A stretch of 64,000 nucleotides of DNA from Roseateles sp. (GTDB lineage: Bacteria; Pseudomonadota; Gammaproteobacteria; Burkholderiales; Burkholderiaceae). Location: contig JAFAMW010000051.1 in assembly GCA_019232985.1 (NCBI GenBank), positions 25,623 to 89,622 on the forward strand, read 5' to 3'. Below are positions 57,740-64,000 of the stretch, one piece after another. Under the pieces are notes generated by a model that saw only the letters and a list, made by a program, of their open reading frames with translations, was not told where the DNA came from and did not search any database. Position numbers and translations under genes: made by a program. Every line of letters starts with the position of its first letter. The first letter of the stretch is position 1.

Positions 57740-59969
57740 GCATGAAACTGCGCTCGATCTTCAAACCCCTCGCCCTGCTCGCCGCCCTCGGCGCCGCCGG
57801 CCTGTGCAGCAGCGTCCAGGCCCAGCCCGCGCCCGCCGCGTCGCGCGCCCAGGCCCCGGCCGTGCGCGACACGACGCCGGTCACGCTGAACTTCGTCAAC
57901 GCCGACATCGAATCGGTCGCGCGCGCGATGGGCGTGATGACCAAGCGCCAGATCCTCGTCGACCCGCGCGTCAAGGGCCAGATCACGCTGTCGAGCGATC
58001 AGCCGATGAGCGTGCACGAGGCCTATCTGCAGTTCCTCGCCCAGCTGCGCGGCCTCAGCTACACGGTCGTCGACAGCGCCGGCCTGCTCAAGGTCGTCCC
58101 CGAGGCGGACGCCAAGCTGCAGGCCGCGCCGGTCCAGGTCGAGCGCAGCGGGATCCACGGCGACCAGATCATCACGCAGGTCTTCACGATCGGCTTCGAG
58201 AACGCGAACAACCTCGTCGCCGTGCTGCGCCCGCTGATCAGCCCGAACAACACGATCAACGCGAACCCGGGCAACAACACGCTCGTCATCACCGACTACG
58301 CCGACAACCTGCAGCGCATCGCGAAGATCATCGCGGCGCTCGACGTGCCGGGCGCGAGCGGCGTCGAGGTCGTGCCGCTGAAGAACGCGGTCGCGGCCGA
58401 CATCGCGCCGCTCGTGCAGAAGCTCGCCGACGGCAGCAGCGCGGCCACCGTGCCGGGCACGCCGGGCGGCTCGAGCAGCGTGCTCGCCGACCCGCGCGGC
58501 AACGCGCTCGTGCTGCGCGCAGGCAGCGCGGCCAAGCTCGCGGCGCTCAAGCAGATCGTCGCCCAGCTCGACCAGCCGCTCGGCAGCTCGGGCAGCAATA
58601 TCCACGTCGTCTATCTGAAGAACGCCGACGCGGTCAAGCTCGCGACCGTGCTGCGCGCGGCGTTCGGCGGCGGCCAGGGCGGCGGTGGCTCGGGCTCGAC
58701 CGGCGCCACCTCGGGCGGCACGACGACGCAGGGCAATTTCGGCGGCACGAACACCGGCCTGAACAGCCCGCCCGGCACGGGCGGCAGCGGCACCGGCAGC
58801 GGCCTCGGCGCGACGAGCAGCGCGGCGACCTCGCCGGTCGCGGCCTCGGCGAACCCGTCGACGGGCGGCTTCGTCCAGGCCGACCCGGCGACCAACTCGC
58901 TGATCATCACGGCGGCCGAGCCGATGTACCGCCAGGTGCGCAACGTGATCGAGCAGCTCGACGGCCGGCGCGCGCAGGTCTATGTCGAGTCGATGATCGT
59001 CAAGGTCGACGTCAGCAAGGCGGCCCAGATCGGCGTGCAGTGGCAGAACCTGTTCGGCTCGACGGCCGGCACCGCGACCGGCGTCGGCACCAACTTCGGC
59101 ACCGGCCTCGCCAACATCATCACCGGCACGGCCGCGACGGCCGGCGGCGTGACCGGCGTGTCGACGGCGCTCTCGAGCAGCTCGGCGAACGTGCCGGCCG
59201 GCCTGAACCTCGCCGTGTTCAAGAAGATCGGCAGCGTGTTCACGCTCGGCGCGCTCGCGAACTTCCTGCAGACCCAGAGCGGCGCGAACGTGCTGTCGAC
59301 GCCGACCCTGGTCGCGCTCGACAACGAGGAGGCGAAGATCGTGATCGGCCAGAACGTGCCCTTCGTGACCGGCTCGTTCACGAACACCGGCGCGTCGGGC
59401 AGCACCGTGAACCCGTTCACGACGGTCGAGCGCCAGGACGTCGGCCTGACGCTGCGCGTGAAGAGCCAGATCGGCGAGAACGGCACGATCCGCATGACGA
59501 TCTACGAGGAAAACTCCTCCGTCACGACCGGCACGGCGTCGAACGCGAACGGCCCGACGACCGACAAGAGCGCGGTCGAGACCACGGTCGTCGTCGACGA
59601 CGGCTCGACGCTCGTGCTCGGCGGCCTGATGAAGGACGAGTACGGCGACGCCGACGACGGCGTGCCTGGCCTTGCCAGCATCCCGCTGATCGGCAACCTG
59701 TTCAAGAACCAGAACCGCACGCGCACGAAGACGAACCTGCTCGTGTTCCTGCACCCGGTCGTGCTGCGCGACCAGGCCGCGGCCGACCAGATCTCGATGG
59801 ACCGCTACGAAGCGATCCGCGCGATCCAGGGCCAGGCGCCGCAGACGCACAGCGCGATCCTGCCCGAGACCGGCAACCCGGTGATCGACCCGCTGCAGCC
59901 GCCCAAGGCCGTGACCCGGCCGGTCACGCCGCCGGCGCAAACCACGCCGCCGAGCCCGTCGCAACAGCC

Positions 59970-59973
<4 letters not shown>
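57736..59973 (+). CDS. gspD: Type II secretion secretin GspD
   Basis: Outer membrane secretin channel, 745 residues. Signal peptide ends near SSVQA-QP. N0 domain (VTLNFVNADIESVARAMGVM), N1-N3 domains (INANPGNNTLVITDYADN), and a Gly/Ser/Thr-rich loop (about 315-370) inserted in N3. The secretin core has VYVESMIVKVDVSKAAQIGVQW, GANVLSTPTLVALDNEEAKI, and ends VPGLASIPLIGNLFKNQ with TKTNLLVFLHP. A Pro-rich C-terminal tail follows; no pilotin gene is nearby. ATG 57736 overlaps the gspN stop; Met3 is an alternative. Confidence 0.96.
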
Positions 59974-61385
<1,412 letters not shown>

Positions 61386-61407
61386 CCCAACGCAGACAGC
61401 AGCGCCG

Positions 61408-62616
61408 ATGCCCGCCTTCAAGTACGACGCCCTGACCGACGCCGGCCGCAACGCGAGCGGCCTCGTCGAAGCCGACAACCCGCGTGCCGCACGCGCCCAA
61501 CTGCGCGCCCAGGGCCTCGTGCCGCTGACGGTCGCGCCGGTCGCGCAGACCGAGGCGCAGCAGGGCCGCTTCGCGCGCCGCGTGTTCTCGGCGACGACGC
61601 TCGCGGTCTGGACACGCCAGCTCGCCGGCCTCGTCGCGTCGGGCCTGCCGCTCGAGCGCGCGCTCGCGGCGCTCGCGGCCGAGTCCGAGGCGCCGCGCCA
61701 GCGCGAGCTGCTCGCCCAGCTCAAGGCCGAGGTCAACGCGGGCGCGCCGTTCGCGCAGGCGCTCGCGGCCGCGCCGCGCGAGTTCGACCCGGTCTACCGA
61801 GGCGTCGTCGCCGCGGGCGAGCAGAGCGGCGCGCTCGGCGACGTGCTCGAGCGCCTCGCTGACGACCTCGAGCAGCGCCAGGAGCTGCGCGCCAAGCTGG
61901 TCGGCGCGATCGCCTACCCGATCATCGTCTCGATCATCTCGGTGTTCATCATCGTGTTCCTGATGAGCTACGTCGTGCCGCAGATCGCCGGCGTGTTCAC
62001 GAGTTCCAAGCGCGCGCTGCCGCTGCTGACCGTCGTCATGCTGGCCCTGAGCGACTTCATCCGCCATTGGGGCTGGCTCGCGCTGCTGGGCCTCGCCGGC
62101 GCGGGCGCGGCGCTGCGCCTCGCGCTGCGCCGCGCGGCGTTCCGGCGCCGCTTCGACGCGGCCTGGCTGCGCCTGCCGCTGGTCGGCCGGCTCGCGCGCG
62201 GCTACAACGCGGCGCGCTTCGCCGCGACGCTCGCGATGCTCGCGGGCGCCGGCGTACCCATCCTCAAGGCCCTGCAGGCCGCGGCCGAGACCCTGTCGAA
62301 CGCGGCGATGCGCGCCGACGCGCTCGACGCGCTCGCCCAGGTCCGCGAGGGCGCGCCGCTCGGCGCCGCGCTCGCCGCCAAGCCGCGCTTCCCGGGCCTG
62401 CTCGCGATGTTCGCGCGCCTCGGCGAGCAGACCGGCGGCCTCGCCGAGATGCTCGAGCGCGCGGCGCGCCAGCTCGGCAACGAGGTCCAGCGCCGCGCGA
62501 TGACGCTCGCGACGCTGCTCGAACCGCTGCTGATCGTCGGCATGGGCGCGATCGTGCTGCTGATCGTGCTGTCGGTGATGCTCCCGATCCTCCAACTGAA
62601 TACCTTCGTGAAATGA
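61408..62616 (+). CDS. gspF: Type II secretion inner membrane platform protein GspF
   Basis: 402 residues, polytopic platform protein. Two T2SF domains (first at WTRQLAGLVASGLPLERALAAL, second at FAATLAMLAGAGVPILKALQAA) and three membrane helices (SIISVFIIVFLMSYVVP, the middle helix near 215-235, and the C-terminal LLIVGMGAIVLLIVLSVMLPI). Begins 22 bases after gspE and ends the operon. No gspO peptidase follows. Confidence 0.96.
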   Translation: MPAFKYDALTDAGRNASGLVEADNPRAARAQLRAQGLVPLTVAPVAQTEAQQGRFARRVFSATTLAVWTRQLAGLVASGLPLERALAALAAESEAPRQRELLAQLKAEVNAGAPFAQALAAAPREFDPVYRGVVAAGEQSGALGDVLERLADDLEQRQELRAKLVGAIAYPIIVSIISVFIIVFLMSYVVPQIAGVFTSSKRALPLLTVVMLALSDFIRHWGWLALLGLAGAGAALRLALRRAAFRRRFDAAWLRLPLVGRLARGYNAARFAATLAMLAGAGVPILKALQAAAETLSNAAMRADALDALAQVREGAPLGAALAAKPRFPGLLAMFARLGEQTGGLAEMLERAARQLGNEVQRRAMTLATLLEPLLIVGMGAIVLLIVLSVMLPILQLNTFVK

Positions 62617-62748
62617 TGGACCCCCGGCCCAGGAGTACCTGGCCCGCCCCCCGAGGGGGCGTGCCGCCTACCGGGCGCGACCCGGCCCGCGGCCCCGCAG
62701 TCGTCCTTGGGGCGGCCCGGCGGACGACTTAAAACCGCGCGCCCCACC
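62617..62748. repeat. Intergenic palindromic repeat, copy C (after gspF)
   Basis: Same plan as copy B: CCAGG-AGTA-CCTGG (62629-62642), GCCCCC-cga-GGGGGC (62646-62660) and a degenerate end block CTTGGGGCGGCCCGGC (62706-62721). The AGTA tetraloop hairpin and the adjacent C/G hairpin match 12934-12967 in order and spacing. It fills the gap between gspF and the nucleotidase gene. Confidence 0.65.
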
Positions 62749-63663
62749 ATGCCAGCGTCTTTGGAAGGCCAGCTCGTCGTCGCGATCTCGTCGCGCGCGC
62801 TGTTCGACTTCGAGGCCGAGAACGAACTGTTCGAGGCCGCCGACGACCGCGCCTACATGGCCCTGCAGCAGCAGCGCCTCGACGTGCCCGCGCGGCCGGG
62901 CGTCGCGTTCTCGCTGGTCGAGAAGCTGCTGCGCTTCAACGCGACGGGCGAGGCGCCGCGCGTCGAGGTCGTCGTGCTGTCGCGCAACGACCCGATCTCG
63001 GGCATGCGCGTGTTCCGCTCGGCCCACCACTACGGCCTCGCGATCCAGCGCGGCGTGTTCACGCGCGGCGCGAGTCCCTGGCGCTACCTGCGCCCGCTCC
63101 AGGCCCAGCTGTTCCTGTCGGCGAACGAGGCCGACGTGCGCCAGGCGCTCGACGCCGGCGTCGCGGCCGCGCGCGTGCTGCCCGCGTCGGCGCAGGCCTC
63201 GCGCGCGCACCCCGAGGAGCTGCGCATCGCGTTCGACGGCGACGCCGTGCTGTTCTCCGACGAGGCCGAGCGCGTGTTCCAGGCCGAGGGCCTGTCGGCC
63301 TTCCAGGCCCACGAACGCGCGCGCGCCGCGACGCCGCTCGCGCCCGGGCCGTTCAAGCCCGTCCTCGAGGCGCTGCAGCGCCTGCAGCAGGCCGGCGACA
63401 CCGCCATGCGCGTGCGCACGGCGCTCGTGACCGCGCGCAGCAGCCCGGCCCACGAACGCGCGATCCGCACGCTGATGGACTGGCGCATCGAGGTCGACGA
63501 GGCGCTGTTCCTCGGCGGCCTCGCGAAGGGCGAGTTCCTGCGCGAGTTCGAGCCCGATTTCTTCTTCGACGACCAGCTCGGCCATATCGCGAGCGCGAGC
63601 CGCCATGTGCCGGCCGGCCATGTCGCGAGCGGCATCGCGAACCCGCCGCGCGCGGATTCGTAA
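62749..63663 (+). CDS. 5'-nucleotidase (PF06189 family)
   Basis: 304 residues, matching the bacterial cytosolic 5'-nucleotidase family that dephosphorylates nucleoside monophosphates. Seen: AISSRALFDFEAENELFE, VEVVVLSRNDPISGMRVF, LRIAFDGDAVLFSDEAERVFQAEGL (the HAD-like DGDAVLFSD) and FFDDQLGHIASAS. The ATG at 62749 follows the repeat; an in-frame ATG at 62707 would translate the repeat itself and is rejected. Confidence 0.88.
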   Translation: MPASLEGQLVVAISSRALFDFEAENELFEAADDRAYMALQQQRLDVPARPGVAFSLVEKLLRFNATGEAPRVEVVVLSRNDPISGMRVFRSAHHYGLAIQRGVFTRGASPWRYLRPLQAQLFLSANEADVRQALDAGVAAARVLPASAQASRAHPEELRIAFDGDAVLFSDEAERVFQAEGLSAFQAHERARAATPLAPGPFKPVLEALQRLQQAGDTAMRVRTALVTARSSPAHERAIRTLMDWRIEVDEALFLGGLAKGEFLREFEPDFFFDDQLGHIASASRHVPAGHVASGIANPPRADS

Positions 63664-63754
63664 AGATTCCTGACTGACGAATCGCACGGGGGTAGCGGCA
63701 CGTTGCCGACGCACAATCGCGCGTCCGCATCAGCGCCAACCCAGAACTTCCACC

Positions 63755-64000
63755 ATGCGCCTCGCCCGCCGCCTCACCCGCATCACCCAACTCGCGCTCG
63801 CCGCGACGCTCGCCTGCGCCGGCGTCGCGGGCCAGGCGGCCGACGGCGTCGTCGGCTACTACCGCATGCCGGCCGTGCACGGCGACGAGCTGGTCTTTGT
63901 GGCCGAAGGCGACCTCTGGAGCGTCGGCGTCGCTGGCGGCCAGGCCCGCCAGCTGACGGCCCACGCGGGCCTCGAGACAAGCCCGGCGATCTCGCCCGAC
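63755..64000 (+). CDS. S41-family peptidase / tricorn protease homologue (5' part only)
   Basis: The first 82 codons are present before the right edge. A Sec signal peptide ends near AGQA-AD, and the mature start GVVGYYRMPAVHGDELVFVAEGDLWSV followed by GGQARQLTAHAGLETSPAISPD is the opening of the beta-propeller of periplasmic tricorn-like S41 peptidases with PD40 repeats. The catalytic PDZ and protease domains lie beyond the window. The start ATG at 63755 has no strong ribosome binding site. Confidence 0.85.
   Translation, partial: MRLARRLTRITQLALAATLACAGVAGQAADGVVGYYRMPAVHGDELVFVAEGDLWSVGVAGGQARQLTAHAGLETSPAISPD

Overview
The window is about 64 kb of very GC-rich, tightly packed chromosomal DNA. 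Gene content and order point to a Gram-negative betaproteobacterium of the order Burkholderiales, of the Comamonadaceae/Rubrivivax-Leptothrix kind; the genus cannot be fixed from sequence alone. The pointers are the mlaFEDACB operon, the pilB-pilC-pilD-coaE-zapD-yacG run, a Comamonas-type trimeric porin, an HexR-type zwf operon, and the pilM-N-O-P-Q to aroK-aroB block facing mrcA. Nearly all of it is housekeeping or envelope DNA. No prophage, plasmid, CRISPR array, rRNA or tRNA was seen.

Layout. 1-2221 is the class Ia ribonucleotide reductase large subunit (cut by the window edge), preceded by a promoter with a likely NrdR box pair. 2838-7139 (minus) holds pilR, pilS, a small zinc-ribbon protein and a CcsA/YpjD-like membrane protein. 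7160-14655 (plus) holds ffh, pilB, pilC, pilD, coaE, zapD and yacG, with GC-rich palindromic repeats between some genes. 14660-17849 (minus) is HAD hydrolase, pgi and tal. 18003-20352 (plus) is zwf-hexR, with a HexR-like palindrome in the divergent tal/zwf promoter. 20699-24806 (minus) is the complete Mla phospholipid transport operon. 24982-31252 (minus) is gltBD glutamate synthase. A REP-associated transposase flanked by inverted repeats (31319-32116) lies before dgt. 32144-42766 (minus) is pilMNOPQ, a large Ig-like lipoprotein, aroK, aroB and dgt. 43027-45405 is mrcA (PBP1A). 45443-48559 carries cyaY, lptM, a porin, coq7 and an osmC family gene. 48588-48735 is a strong candidate small RNA gene. 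Then come ilvA, a divergent CobT-like gene, and a nearly complete type II secretion system (gspC facing gspGHIJKLMNDEF, 51614-62616). A 5'-nucleotidase and the start of a tricorn-like S41 peptidase follow.

How it works together. Three separate loci (pilRS, pilBCD, pilMNOPQ) build and regulate type IV pili. The type II secretion locus has no prepilin peptidase of its own, so PilD at 11988 probably processes both pilins and Gsp pseudopilins. tal, pgi, zwf and hexR make one sugar-phosphate control point. Mla, MlaA, LptM, the porin and PBP1A maintain the envelope. Many genes overlap by ATGA or GTGA, which fixes several starts and implies translational coupling.

The most interesting items are: the small RNA candidate with CCUCC (anti-Shine-Dalgarno) loops; the CobT-like enzyme lacking the usual catalytic residues; the Ig-like lipoprotein inside the pilus operon; the transposase with a damaged HUH motif between inverted repeats; the composite palindromic repeats; and the NrdR and HexR operator candidates.
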